Assembly: GCA_024036415.1 (NCBI GenBank)
Contig: JAMWET010007157.1
Coordinates: 836,501-900,500, forward strand
Reading direction: 5' to 3'
From: Prochilodus magdalenae
Taxonomy: Eukaryota > Chordata > Actinopteri > Characiformes > Prochilodontidae
Length of the DNA: 64,000 nt
Part shown: in pieces, positions 1-11,787 of the stretch
Layout: every line of letters starts with the position of its first letter
How positions within the stretch are numbered: the first letter of the stretch is position 1
Position numbers and translations under genes: made by a program
The notes under the pieces: model-generated
Database searches by the model: none
Seen by the model: only the letters and a program-made list of their open reading frames with translations
Told to the model about the DNA's origin: nothing

Positions 1-1060
1 ATGTTACTTGGCATTGACCAGTAGGAGAACAGATGGCTCTCTGGTGCATGTATGTAAACAGGGTGAGGAGAAAGAGGTTTGCTGCTGCAGCTGTCAGAAG
101 CAACAACAGGCCACAGATCACATCACAATAACAGCAGCTCAGAATCTACAATGAAAGCACTGCTATAAACATATTACCAAAATGCTAAGTGCTAAGCGCT
201 AATCCAAGAAGCTATAAACAAACAGCAGCTCACTACAACTACAATTTAAAGCACTCCTATGACACTGCAACTGTTGGTAACATTTTTGTTAGCTCAAGTT
301 CTTTTTGAAGGACAGACTGTCCATACAGCTTTGTTTGTGACAACAAGAAATGGTACACACTTGTTTTCTCTTTCTTCTCTTTTTCTTTTGCGAATACAAA
401 ACTGCCAGCATCACACATACCACTTCTGTAGCCATGGTTGAATGGTGATTAGTTAAAGTGAGCTGTATAGTGTTGCCTGACCAAGACACAGCACGATTTT
501 ATGGCATGTTGATTTGTACCTGTTCAACTTCAACTGCCAAGTCCAGTCTCTTCTTAGTCCTACCTGCTGCTATCTTCAGTGAAGTAAAAAACTTCATAAT
601 TTAAAAGATGCCATATACATCTTTTACACAAGTCCTCTGGGGTCTTAATGAAGTGTCTGTGACATGCTTGGTTGGTCATGCTTTCATCAAAATACCAAAA
701 TAATAAGGTTCAGGCAACAATACCAAGAGACACAATGGTGGATTTTATTCTCACGTCATTTATATTAGTGATAAGATGGAAGCTTGTTTATATTCATTCA
801 ACAAGCAAACTAATAGCGTTAACGTTATTCTGCAACCTGCAGCGAGTAACACGTACAATTATGTAGACATTACATCTCTGGTAATATTGTACAACCTCAA
901 CACTGAGAGCACAATAAAATACCACAACTGTTAATAAATTACAGATCATATATATATATTTTCATTTCATTTTAAAATACATTTTTAATGTAAGTGTTTT
1001 TTGGCATGAAAAGGTGGTACTGATCCATCTTTTAGGAAATGTTTTTGGTTGGAAGGGAAT
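1..1060. other. non-coding, nothing recognised
   Basis: AT-rich unique-looking sequence. Short open frames here have no recognisable product and no splice context. Confidence 0.6.
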
Positions 1061-1266
1061 GTGGTAGGTGTAGCTAAGTGGTTAGCACTGCTACCACCCC
1101 ATGTGGAAGATGGGAGTTTGAGTCCCGGTCTGGGTAGCAAATGTTGAGCTACACCAATAAGAGTCCTTGGGTCCTAACACTGCACTGGCCTACCTGTAAT
1201 GCGAATAACATTGTAAGTCACTCTGGATAAGAGTGTCAGCTAAATGCCTATAATGTAATGTAAATG
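1061..1266 (+). repeat. tRNA-derived SINE
   Basis: The head resembles a tRNA promoter: an A-box-like TAGCTAAGTGG at 1071-1081 and a B-box-like GTTTGAGTCCC near 1117-1126. The tail has the fish SINE/LINE 3' sequence (ctctggataagagtgtcagc) and ends in a taatgtaatgtaaatg run. A real tRNA is unlikely because the acceptor and anticodon arms do not fold. Confidence 0.75.
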
Positions 1267-1430
1267 TTTTGTTGCCACTGCTGTGCTGTACTGAGTCAGG
1301 TTGGATAAACACACAAGGCTAAAATCAACTTTTGATTCAGAACTCATTTGCTGGCTTCTCCGGCAACCGCTGTGAAATGCTGTACCATTTAAGGTGGGAT
1401 TGGTAAACTTGAACAAAAAGCTGGAGAGTA

Positions 1431-1538
1431 GCCTGAGGTACCAGAATATAACCGCTGCACTGTTTAAGGTTAAACAACAAAATTCAAACATAAGAATGAA
1501 GAATAAGAAGCTGACTTCAGGCTTGTGTCAGATATGAA
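1431..1538 (+). repeat. unclassified interspersed repeat R2, copy a
   Basis: This stretch shares ordered blocks with 34206-34316. They are gcctgaggt.ccagaat.taac.gctgca, then aa.aagctgac.tcag and tgtcagata. I do not recognise the family. Confidence 0.5.
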
Positions 1539-2902
1539 GTGACAAATTTTTGCTGACTATAGATGGACATTGCCATCAAAAATAAACTTTATCCAATAAT
1601 TTTTTCTTTAGCTATTTCACATAAAACAAACTGTTGTCTTAACTGTTGATTTGAACTTCAGGCCATAAACATACACTTACCTTTACAGCTTATACTAAAG
1701 GTATTTTAAGCATGCCACCTTTGGGGGATCAAGTTAGGACAGTGCCTACAATAATGACATCAGTCCTGTGAAAACACATGGTTAATGTCAAGCACCTTTG
1801 TGACAGTTATTTATGATTGCTGCATTTTATTGGCTGCTGTCACCTGAAGAGCAATCTGGATGAAATTTGCGTTTCACATAACCTTGGTTTAACTTGGGGG
1901 ACTGGCAGAAATTGGTTAGAGTGTATGGATGCAGAGAGGAGAAGCATTCAAGAAGACATTATTCAGAATGGCTGATATTCAAGAACTCTTTTTTTATTGC
2001 AATCTATATTGCGAAAGCTAATTTGATTTGGTAAATTGGCAAATGCCCTGTCCTTATTGACTTTTAATCATTTCTGCTGTGCAGATTCCAATTTAGTCAC
2101 CCAATTACAGAGATGTAGATGAAACTGACTCTAACCCTGCAGTACACCATACATCAAACAGAGCTTAGGAATTAAAGCCTTTAGAGCTAGTGCTAATGCT
2201 TAGCACTTCTTTTACTAATTAAGCTTGATCTATCGAAAGTAGATACTTGAAAAGCTTTTTGTGTGATTGTAGGAATGCTACAGTCAAACACATTTAAATA
2301 AACAACAGAAATAGACATTTTCCCATCCCACCTCGTTTATATGCACATGACAGTTGGTGCTGAGGTACAGTAACACTAATTACTGCATTGACTGTGCAGA
2401 AATGCTATCATTATTTGTGTTTGTACCTGCGTGCAGTAATTATAGGCTGGTAGGGGTTGAGTGCTGAGAGTTGTTCTCTAGACTTATTGACTTCTGCATG
2501 GAGTGGTTCACTTCAAGTACTACTGGTTGGTGTGTCAAGTGTTTGGCACACAGAGAGACAGGAAGAGAGAGAGGCAAAGAGACCAGGAGTGCAATTGTTA
2601 CATATGAACAAAGCATGGACATTTACAGTGGCATGCAGAGACAATTTTATACTCTTATTCAGAACAATTCAGTCCACACAGTCTACACTCTTAAAACACA
2701 GGTGCCAACATGTGCTTTTAATGGGTGATCCCCCGGGGCTTTAAAGAAAATATACATACTGTAAATCAGAGATAAATTTATTTTAAACAGTCCTCAGTCT
2801 GGAAACAGATCTGGGCAGAGAGCTCACTCTCATTTTCTGTTAAACCATTAAAAACAGGTACTGTCCAGGGACATTTTTCATTCACCAAGGTACCACAGTG
2901 CA
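1539..2902. other. non-coding; possible conserved element at 1985-2290
   Basis: No gene or clear repeat is seen. The part at 1985-2290 is unique-looking and has several homeodomain-type TAAT/ATTA cores, as enhancers of gene deserts often do. That part is only a suggestion. Confidence 0.3.
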
Positions 2903-3475
2903 CACTATATGGACTATATGAAAGTGTTGGGAGGCCTCTTAATCATTACATTCAGGTCTTTCATCTGTACAACTCACTTAGCTATATCCACTGTAATGTA
3001 TTAGGACGTCAGGACGTATTAGGAAGTCACAGAAAAACTTTCCAAATCTTCATGGATTTTAATGGATGAGCAGCTGTATGCAAGCCTTACATCATCAGGC
3101 AGAATGTCAAGCATCAGATTGCAGTCTAATGGACTGGAGCCTGGGTTTGGTGACTGCCAGGAGAAGTTTACTTGCCCGGCTGCATTGTACTGAATTTAAA
3201 GGTCGGCTGAGGATAATGCTATAGTTATGTTTTTCAATGGTTGGCCTAGGCTCTTAAGTTTTATTGAATTTAATCCTAATGCTTTCGGCACATAAAGACA
3301 TTTTGGACAATTTTATGACTCCCTATGCTTTGGTGGAACAGTTTGGGGAAGGTTCTTTTCTGTTCATGTGCTGTAGTGAAGCTGGGATAGTTTGGTGTAA
3401 AAGACTTGACTGACCCACACAGAGCACTGACTGTAACCCCATTAAATACCCTTTAGGGTATAGTTTCAGTGACAG
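2903..3475 (+). mobile_element. decayed Tc1/mariner-like transposon
   Basis: The left end resembles the fish terminal sequence cactatatggacaaaagtat. Inside are diverged matches to transposase-region DNA I know from fish, such as gggtttggtgactgccagga (3143-3162). Near 3300-3440 come ttttggacaattttatgac, acagtttggggaagg and the acttgact.acccacacagagc block. Internal deletions and stops leave no open frame. Confidence 0.6.
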
Positions 3476-4775
3476 TTTTGTACATTAGTTTCATAAAGTA
3501 AATTTAATTAAAAAAATAAAAAATAAAATGGTTGAGCTAATTCAGTTTCTATTTGCTGAGTTTAACATAGCATAGAAGTAAACATAAAATATTTAATGTG
3601 CCATTAATTTTTCACAGGCAAGTTTGTTTTAAAATTTAAATAAAAGGAGCAGAAGTGTGTTCTTTCTAGAGGATGTTTTGAAATATGCAAGTTAGCCAGG
3701 GGCCCCAAAACTTTGTGGAAAAACATTGTATGAATACAGTATTAACCTCAAAAGCACCCATGTGGCGCAGAGGGTTGTGGCACTCCTCTTGAGACTTATC
3801 AGATGCCTCTTTACCTCTGACTTTTAGCTCTACTACACCTGTCCTTTAACAAAAATAACACATCTGGTTCAGCCCTGTTCATTCACGCGATTTGCCTTGA
3901 TATCATTCAGTTGAGTGACCATTTCCAGGAAAAAAACCCAACACCGTTCACAGGTTTCAGTCTATCAGGTACCAGTGTATATGAGCATGGACAGACATAC
4001 CGGCCAGCAAACATTTGCAGCCAGTGCCTTTACTCACAACAAGTGTGTCACTTCAAGACTGTCAATTTAGGTGCAGCTCTGGTCAGCATGACCTTTCAAA
4101 TAAACAGATTTGACACCAAATTATCCAGGTGTTTTCTTTCTTTCTCTCTCTCCCCCACCCACCCATTCACCCAGCCAAGCAACATACAAATCATGTTCAC
4201 TCCAGTTTCTGCATTAGTCTTCAGAGCACATTGTCACACAAATTTGTACACAAAGTAAAGGACTAGAAACATTTTCAGAGTATGTCTGAAAAGACTCGTT
4301 ACAGTGATGTACAATAAATTTAAGCTTTTTCCTTCTCTTGGGTTTTTTTCTGAAAGCAAAACAAAAAAAATAGAGACCATTGTCTGTACTACAGAAATGA
4401 CGCCTGCATAACTCAATTCTTTAAGAAGGAATAAAGCTACAACTAAAAAGCTTTTATTATGATGTTGATGACATATTCTTAAAAACATAACCTGTCAGTA
4501 GCCATCATAACAAAAAAGGCTCCCCATTAGATCAAGCAGCCAAAACACATACAAACTGTTTGTGGAATGAAGACTGTGACCATGAGTCCTAAGGGCGACT
4601 AATAGAACGTTGTTATTGTTTCTGTCACTGTGGAGGAGCTGTAGCTTTCTGGAACTTTTCTCAGCCCACACAGTGTCCTTCCCAAACATTTCAGACGCTG
4701 AGAAAAAAAGCCTTCGTCTGACGAGGTCGTTCCACAATGAACACAAAAAGAAAAGTTGCTTATCAGATTCACTCA

Positions 4776-4776
<1 letters not shown>
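3476..4776. other. non-coding, nothing recognised
   Basis: A 115-codon open frame at 3911-4258 has no recognisable domain and low-complexity composition. I do not call it. Confidence 0.5.
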
Positions 4777-4806
<30 letters not shown>

Positions 4807-4829
4807 TTGTGTGTGTGTGTGCTTGTGTG
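4777..4829 (+). repeat. (GT)n microsatellite
   Basis: Dinucleotide GT tract with two GC interruptions. Confidence 0.95.
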
Positions 4830-7229
4830 AAAAACTGTAGCCTCAAGGTCAGAAAGCAATTACATAAGGACTTCTTTACAGCACAGTGTTTTCACTTCAA
4901 CAGTACTGCTGGAATTGTGACCTGACCAGCATTTTCTAATACTGTAGAAAGAGCTCCAGTCGTCTACTGTCAGAGAAGCATCTACCGTATGTGTGTGTGT
5001 TTTCAGCTTTGGTTGAGGGCAGAAGACAGCCCAGACTGATGTTCTGGGATACCCTATTAGCTTCTGTTGTCAACCACAGGATGATGGGACATACTGTGAA
5101 GTATTGCTTTAAGGAAAGATGTTAGAGGTGAACAGGTGAAAGGTTTTGAAACAACCGATATCACAATGAATCTATGCCAGCTGATTACTGATGTTCTCAA
5201 AAAGATTTCCTAAATCCAAAAAAAAGAGACTCTATGTAAATATTTGTACAATTGCATATTGTTAAAACATTGTTTATTCATTAAACACTATGCACAGTAA
5301 ATATTATTATTATCAATATCATTACACTATGCATTACGAATATAATCACAAGGTGAATAAAAATATAGGTGATCTTTTGTCAATATCCATCTTACCAATA
5401 TACAAGGCATACAGGACCCCCCAGTTCATTCCTTAAACCATGAAAATAAACTAATCATGATGTTATGCTGTCATTATTTAGCCAAATTTCTATCAACCTT
5501 GAGCTGCAGCACTGATCTGCCTCCAGGTGGTTCTACAGCTAATTGGTTCACCCAGTTGATCCTACATAGCCTATTAACTGTAACTATGTCTGGTATAGCT
5601 CTGAGAAACGTACAGTATGCTGTACCATATTTGTAAATTTTACCATTTTCCACTTTCAGAATATAAAGGTTTATTTGTTGCAGGTTGTTCCTAGAACCAC
5701 GTGTCCAGGTCAAGAACCATTTAAGCGCCTTTATTTTTAAGTACTTTTACGTTTTTTTGAGTAGTTTGCTCTTTCTTGCACCTAGCAATCTTTCTGAGTG
5801 GTCTTGGGAGACAGCATGAAGTGTATAAAGGCTGACAAGATATTAGGGCTTTATACAACCATTGTTTATGAATGGATCAATTACAAGGTTACAATGGCTC
5901 GTAGAAAGACTAACACAGGAAATAAACCAAAAGAAATCAGACTGGGTACACTTCAAGTAATCTGAAATATATAATTACTGACTACATTTATAGGCATGTA
6001 ATTTGTAATCATGAGATGAATGATGTAGTTCAATCAATCTAAAACTGTTCTATTGCTTGAATCAGTTGTACAGAATCAAGACACAATGCACTCCCTTGAA
6101 TTTCAGGACCCTGGACAGCACAGCAACACCAGGTCTCACTTTCAGGACCGAAGAAAGCTATGACTCATTCCCACAGGTTTCAGCCCCGCTCTTTCATTTC
6201 ATGTATTAAGCCCCTCTACTCTCCATCTTCTTGCAAATGGAGTGAATGACATGCTGAGTTTTCATTTGCACTGTGTTTGGTTCATTATAGCATATATCAA
6301 GCAGGTACTATTTAGGCACAAAGCCTGAGTATAAAACCTTGGTTGAATTTTGACAATGACAGGTTGAAATCCTGTCATTACTTCTTGATTAAGTTAAACT
6401 GCATGAAACTAAAGGTTTCTAAATGATTCTGTGTATGGTTTTATGGGGAAAATAAATTAGTGTATAGAACCTTCACATAATGTGTGAATGTGTCTCATTT
6501 GCAAATATTGATTTGGTTGAAATGTTCTTTAGGCGTCTAAAGTCTTGTAACCTTTGAATGCCTACAAGCAAGACATTATATCATGATTCACTTTAGTCTC
6601 ATGGGGCTTGACATGATCTGATGACAAACAAACACACCAGGCAACGAATGTTTGTTTCTAGGTTACAGTGAGATCAACTGGAAACAAGGTTATGCTTACA
6701 CATGTCTCTAAAGCATCTGGCACTTTTTGTTTATCAAGTTACACATCATGTAAAGGTAAATGCACACTCATAGGGATAGCTGTGGTATGAAAATGTGAAT
6801 CCAGAACCCAGTTTTCCCAGTAAATACATTCATCATTAAAATAATAGTTGCACCCAAAAGGAAGTGTTGGATTAGAATGCTATTTGGAAGCAAGATCAAA
6901 CTGACACTCTTGCCTTTGGCGATGTGGACATGGTTTTAAGGGCAGTCGTCTGCAGTGGTCTGCATGCATGTAGTCCTGCATCATGCAGTCATCTGCCATA
7001 GTGCTGGCACTAACAGGATGACTCATAGAGGGGATCATTGCTTACTGAATGATTGCAATCAATAAGGCCCACCCTTGCATAGCTAAGCATGAAACGTCAT
7101 CATCTGCATGTCTCCTGATCTCAAACCCACTTAGTTTCATTCCTGTCAGTTGATTCCATATGGTTGAAACTATTTGTGCAGCTATTCTTTTGATGATAAG
7201 TGTATGTACCTTTTTATGTACCTCACAGT
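4830..7229. other. non-coding, nothing recognised
   Basis: AT-rich. Some stretches around 5750-5935 vaguely resemble decayed transposon DNA, but I cannot support a call. Confidence 0.4.
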
Positions 7230-7515
7230 CAAATCACATTATTAAGACCGTCATGTAATATCCTGAGTTACCACCATGTGCAGCAAGGACAACAGCTAGA
7301 TGAGCTGGGAGTGATAAGTACTTGGAAGTCTTGGTCATGCTCTTCCAACTGATGTTAAACATTTCTAGTCATGTGACATGTTGCATTGTCCTGCTGGAAG
7401 ATTACATATACCTTAGGGGTATATGTAATCAACATGTATGAGTCTGCGATGTGCAAGGATGGATTCATACCTAAATCGGTTGAGAGTGCCCTCAACATGG
7501 ATGAGTGGGTCCAGA
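7230..7515. mobile_element. possible decayed DNA transposon fragment
   Basis: The phrase cattgtcctgctggaagat and the order of neighbouring words resemble antisense transposase DNA of Tc1/mariner-type fish elements. A perfect 13-bp hairpin (7400-7412 with 7418-7430) lies inside. Decay is heavy, so the class is uncertain. Confidence 0.35.
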
Positions 7516-8971
7516 AAATGCAACCAAACCTTGCATTTTCTTGACTTCCTTCATGAGCTATGTGCTGCTGCCATTGAAAGTAGGTGACTCAACTACGTGA
7601 CTCAACTATGTTTTTTAAACCAAAACAATAAATTAAAAACCTTGGAGAAGAGGCAGCGTACATGAAGTTGAAGCAAAAACTATATTCTAAGATAAGCATA
7701 AAAGAAGAGATGGGCCACGTAACACTTTAAGCAAACTGTCTTGGCTGAAATGGGAGCGAAGCAGGCAAGTCAATGATAGTACACGACTCTAGCTTATTGC
7801 CAAACCTACCTCAACCCAGCACAAAATACTACAATTAACACATATGCACATGTTTAGCTGCATGACAGCAACTTTTACTGTGTTCCCACCAGGCTCTGTG
7901 TGTGGGCACTGGCAAATGAGACAGTAGCAGAACATACGTTGTATATACGTAGTATATAACAGCAAGAGAATATGATACAATTATGTTCACTAATCCTAGT
8001 CCTGGCGACCCTAGACGGTTGACATGCAACATGTGTTTTGTCTCATTGATCACTAACTATTTAAGAGGCGCCTCACTGGCTGAGTCAGAGGTGTAGAATA
8101 TGTAACTCACAAAAATTCTGAAGAAAAAAAATGGCAAAAGCGTTACAAGCCCTGGGAGTGGAAAACCCTTGGCTAGATATAAAGCTGAGCAGCCCTGGAA
8201 TGAGGAGCAATGAGTCTGTGTTCTCTGTAGTGATGGTGCTCCTTACAGAACCCTTGGGATGGATTGAAGTCTTTGTAATCCAAAACTAATCAACCAGTAT
8301 CTATCGAGTTTTCAGAGTATATGTTGTTTCTGCAGCAAAAATGCTGACAGTTTCTCTTTTAAAGCTCAATGATTTCAGAACAACCTTTGGACATGTCCTG
8401 CATATCATTCATCCACATGTTGTTTTGTCTGCTGATTTTGCAGCCACGCTAGCTTACATGACACTGTAACTGCAGGTTTGTTGGGAAGACAATGTGGACA
8501 AGCACACAATCACTCTTACATAATGAAGCATTGTATGGAAGTTTAAATCCTACCCTAAAAACTCTGTTTCCAGCCTAAATCCCCTTGTAGCTGTCTCCAG
8601 ACATGTTATCTTATTACGAGATCCAGTCTGGCCCTGCTAGACTAGATTAAATTGAACTGGAAGACATTCCCACAGTGCAGCACATGTATTAAGATTGAGT
8701 TCTGGTAAGTAACTCGCTGAGGTGTGCATTATGTTAGCTACGCAGTGGTATAAGGGACTTGTCAGTGTTCTGATGCTGTTTATCACAGGGAGCATTAAGA
8801 AGCTGCCTGTCAGAAGCAGACACAGCTGCGGTGGCACCGTGGGGCAGCCTAGGGGCCACACTCAGTCTGCGGCCCCAGCTTTAGATTCCCTCACTACCCC
8901 CTCTGCCAACACACAGCCTGCTGGAGCCATGTGAAATACGAAGCTGTCATATTAAAGTAAGCTCCACTTAC
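7516..8971. other. non-coding, nothing recognised
   Basis: Unique-looking sequence without long open frames. Confidence 0.5.
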
Positions 8972-9072
8972 CGTCGCCACCCCGCCGGATATCCTGTCAA
9001 GGGAGCTGGATAGCGGTGTGCTTGCAGGCATTAAGCTTTTCAATTTCCACAGCACAGCGCCTTCTCTTAGAT
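8972..9072 (-). other. exon-like segment, unassigned
   Basis: On the minus strand a TTTCAG acceptor precedes 101 bp that end in GCGACG|GTAAGT, a near-consensus donor. One phase stays open (LREGAVLWKLKSLMPASTP, continuing to SGGVAT). The segment is richer in CpG than its surroundings. I do not recognise the peptide. It could be a non-coding RNA exon or chance. Confidence 0.2.
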
Positions 9073-9095
9073 CTGAAACCAAAGCTAGGTCATCA

Positions 9096-9149
9096 GAGAG
9101 AGAGGGAGAGAGGTAGGCAAATAGAAAGCTACAGAGAGAGAGAGAGATA
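9096..9149 (+). repeat. short (GA)n-rich tract
   Basis: Interrupted GAGA runs. Confidence 0.7.
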
Positions 9150-9499
9150 ACAGGAGCAACAACAACAGCTGACAATAAAGCAGACGGAAAGAAAGGATTA
9201 CATGCCTGTAATTCTTAGTTGTATTGTATTTGCAATCTTGTTGATGTATTTAAATTCAAATATTATACTCCTCATTTATTTAGAATTTATTACGATGGTG
9301 TCCTGTGATAATCCATCTCCATGAACTCTTCTCCGAGGCATACTTCACTTGCAAAGCATGCTACCGACACAACAGCACGAACCAGAATGAAAAGCATGTG
9401 CAACATGACAACCTTTTACAGACAGTCATCTACAGTCATTATCAATTTTAGGAGTGTCAATTACCATCCACTAAGAGTGCATCAGTGAAAGCAGTACTG

Positions 9500-9972
9500 T
9501 TGGAGTTTTTAAACACCTCTGTGTCACTGCTAAACTGACAATAGCCCAGCAACCAACACTATCCAGCCAACAGTATTCTTTGGCCAGTGTCTTGTGACCA
9601 CTGATAAAGGACTAGAGGATGACCAACACAAACCAACACAAACACGATGAGCTGTTGTCTCTGACTTTGCATGTACAAGATGAACAAGGTACAGTATATG
9701 GTTTAATAGAGGGCACAATGAGTGGACACAGTGTTTAAAAACTCCAGCAGCACTGCCGTGTCTGATCCACCACCACCACACCAGTGTTACTGCAGTGCTC
9801 CACCACCCAAACAATACCCATCTATTGAGGTTCTATGGGGGTTCTGATCATTTAAGAACAGAGTGACAAAGTATGCAGAGAAACAGATGGACAACAGTCT
9901 GTAAGTGTAGAAGTATAAGGCAGGTAGAGCTGATAAAATGGACAATGAGTGTAGATAATAAACACCCTTATT
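9500..9972 (+). repeat. interspersed repeat R1, copy 1 (longest)
   Basis: This is the best copy of a family present five times in the window. Diagnostic words, in order, are tttttaaacacctctgtgtc, gtgaccactgat, ggacacagtgtttaaaaactc, gtgtctgatcc, agaaacagatgga and gataaaatggacaatgagtg. I recall very similar sequence as abundant in characin and catfish genomes. It has no coding capacity and is probably a non-autonomous transposon. Confidence 0.7.
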
Positions 9973-10533
9973 CAGTTTAAATGTTTTAAGAACATTCTAT
10001 AACATGTTGGAAGTCCAAGTAAATAAACTTTCTTGGTGCCTTTATTTTTAAGGATGTACTGTGGAACATAAATGACAGCGTCACCGGAGACAACCGTACT
10101 TATGTTAAAATTAGTTGTTGGTAGTTTGATAGTTTGGCAAGAGTCTTAATCATTAGTTTGTATGACTAGAACAGACTGAAAAGGGTCAAAGTCACAGTGC
10201 AATTACTTTGAATTCAGCACTAAGGAAGCATACTAACAACATCTATTGTATCAGCAACAAGGACAACTCTGTTTCATAAAGCACTGAAACTTGTTTATAC
10301 CATTTTGATGCATTTATAATCTAGGAATAATACAGCCAGAATGTTTTCAATAACCTTGACCTTCCTACGTTTGTTTCTGGCTTGGTAGAAAAATGATAGA
10401 CTGTAACACAATGGAACCACATCAAGGGTCAAATCAGGCTGCCTCAAGAAAGAACCGCTGTTCTGGCACAGTACAAAACTTCAGTCTCTCTGTATTCTCC
10501 TATACATACTCCTAACATTACAGTACAATATTA
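9973..10533. other. non-coding, nothing recognised
   Basis: AT-rich, no supported feature. Confidence 0.5.
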
Positions 10534-11319
10534 CAGTGAGGAAAATAAGTATTTGAACACCCTGCGACTTTGCAAGTTCTCCCACTTAGAAATCATGGAG
10601 GGGTCTGAAATTTCCATCTTAGGTGCATGTCCACTGTGAGAGACATAATCTAAATAAAAAACAGTTTCATTAAATCAGCACACGTCCAGGCCCGTCTTAA
10701 GTTTGCCCATGACCATTTGGATGATCCAGAGGAGTGATGGGAGAAAGCTCTGTGGTCAGATGGTCTTAATTCCACTCGCCATGTTTGGAGGACGAAGAAT
10801 GATGAGTACCATCCCAAAAACACCATCCCTACTGTGAAGCATGGGGGTGGAAGCATCATGCTTTGGGGGTGTTTTTCTGCACATGGGACAGGACGACTGC
10901 ACTGTATTAAGGAGAGGATGATCGGGGCCATGTATTGCGAGATTTTGGGGAACAACCTCCTTCCCTCAGTTAGATCACTGAAGATGGGTCGTGGCTGGGT
11001 CTTCCAACATGACAATGACCCAAAGCACATAGCCAGGATAACCAAGGAGTGACTCTGTAAGAAGCATATCAAGGTTCTGGAGTGGCCTAGCCAGTCTCCA
11101 GACCTAAACCCTATAGAAATTCTTTGGAGGGAGCTCAAACTCCGTGTTTCACAGGTGTTCAAATACTTATTTGCAGCAGTAACACACAAATAAATAATTA
11201 CGGTGCATGTCTCTCACAGTCGACATGCACCTAAAATGAAAATTTCAGACCCCTCCATGATTTCTAAGTGGAAGAACTTGCAAAGTCGCAGGGTGTTCAA
11301 ATACTTATTTTCCTCACTG
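10534..11319 (+). mobile_element. internally deleted Tc1-like transposon with intact ends
   Basis: The element starts cagtgaggaaaataagtatt and ends with its reverse complement (aatacttattttcctcactg). Inverted arms of about 115 bp are nearly identical over gaacaccctgcgactttgca and the 'ggaggggtctgaaattt' block. TA dinucleotides at 10532-10533 and 11320-11321 are the expected target duplication. The length of 786 bp is about half that of an autonomous element. The first third of the transposase gene and its 3' end are missing, so any movement would have needed transposase from elsewhere. Confidence 0.92.
10666..11150 (+). pseudogene. Tc1-like transposase remnant (DDE domain)
   Basis: The frame begins in the middle of the transposase with HVQARLKFAHDHLDDPEE. 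A TGA (10735-10737) stands where Trp is expected, followed by WEKALWSD with the first catalytic Asp. A frameshift near 10760 leads into [20 protein letters not shown] and [16 protein letters not shown] with the second Asp. A second TGA follows at 11050-11052, also replacing Trp. After that come [20 protein letters not shown] with the third acidic residue, then an abrupt end. The N-terminal helix-turn-helix DNA-binding part is deleted. The gene is dead, yet the catalytic region is still easy to read. Confidence 0.9.
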
Positions 11320-11321
11320 TA

Positions 11322-11787
11322 TATGATAGTTTATTGTTAGAACTAATTATGTTCCAACAGCTAGGCCACATACTGATGAGTGATGAAATTAGCTGCATGG
11401 GCTCATTGCCAAGAAAGTTTTATTTAGCATAGTTTCATACAAACACTTTAGTGGTTGCAAGAAAAGACCTGTCAGATGAACACAAACATTATTTAATCAT
11501 TTTAAATTTAAATATTAACATAATTGGCTATAGGTGGTTTGTTTACTGTCATTAATATTTCTCTTTCTTCCTGAAGTGAATATGAGCACTAGAAAAGGGT
11601 GAATGACATGTAATGGGAAATGCTGGCATTGGAGCACTGGATGTATTATGATTTGCATAGGTATTAAAAAAGAGAAAAAGAGAGAGACAGAATGTCATAA
11701 TGATGTCTTCCACTGTATGGACATAAACAATGAAACACCACAAAAAGCAGTATTATCATTAATATTATTATAACTGTTATTTCTTAT
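11322..11787. other. non-coding, nothing recognised
   Basis: No feature supported apart from a weak splice-acceptor-like tgttatttcttatag at its right edge. Confidence 0.5.

Noticed and set aside
1061..1140. Possible tRNA gene
   Set aside because: A- and B-box-like sites are present, but the arms do not pair and the sequence continues into a SINE tail.
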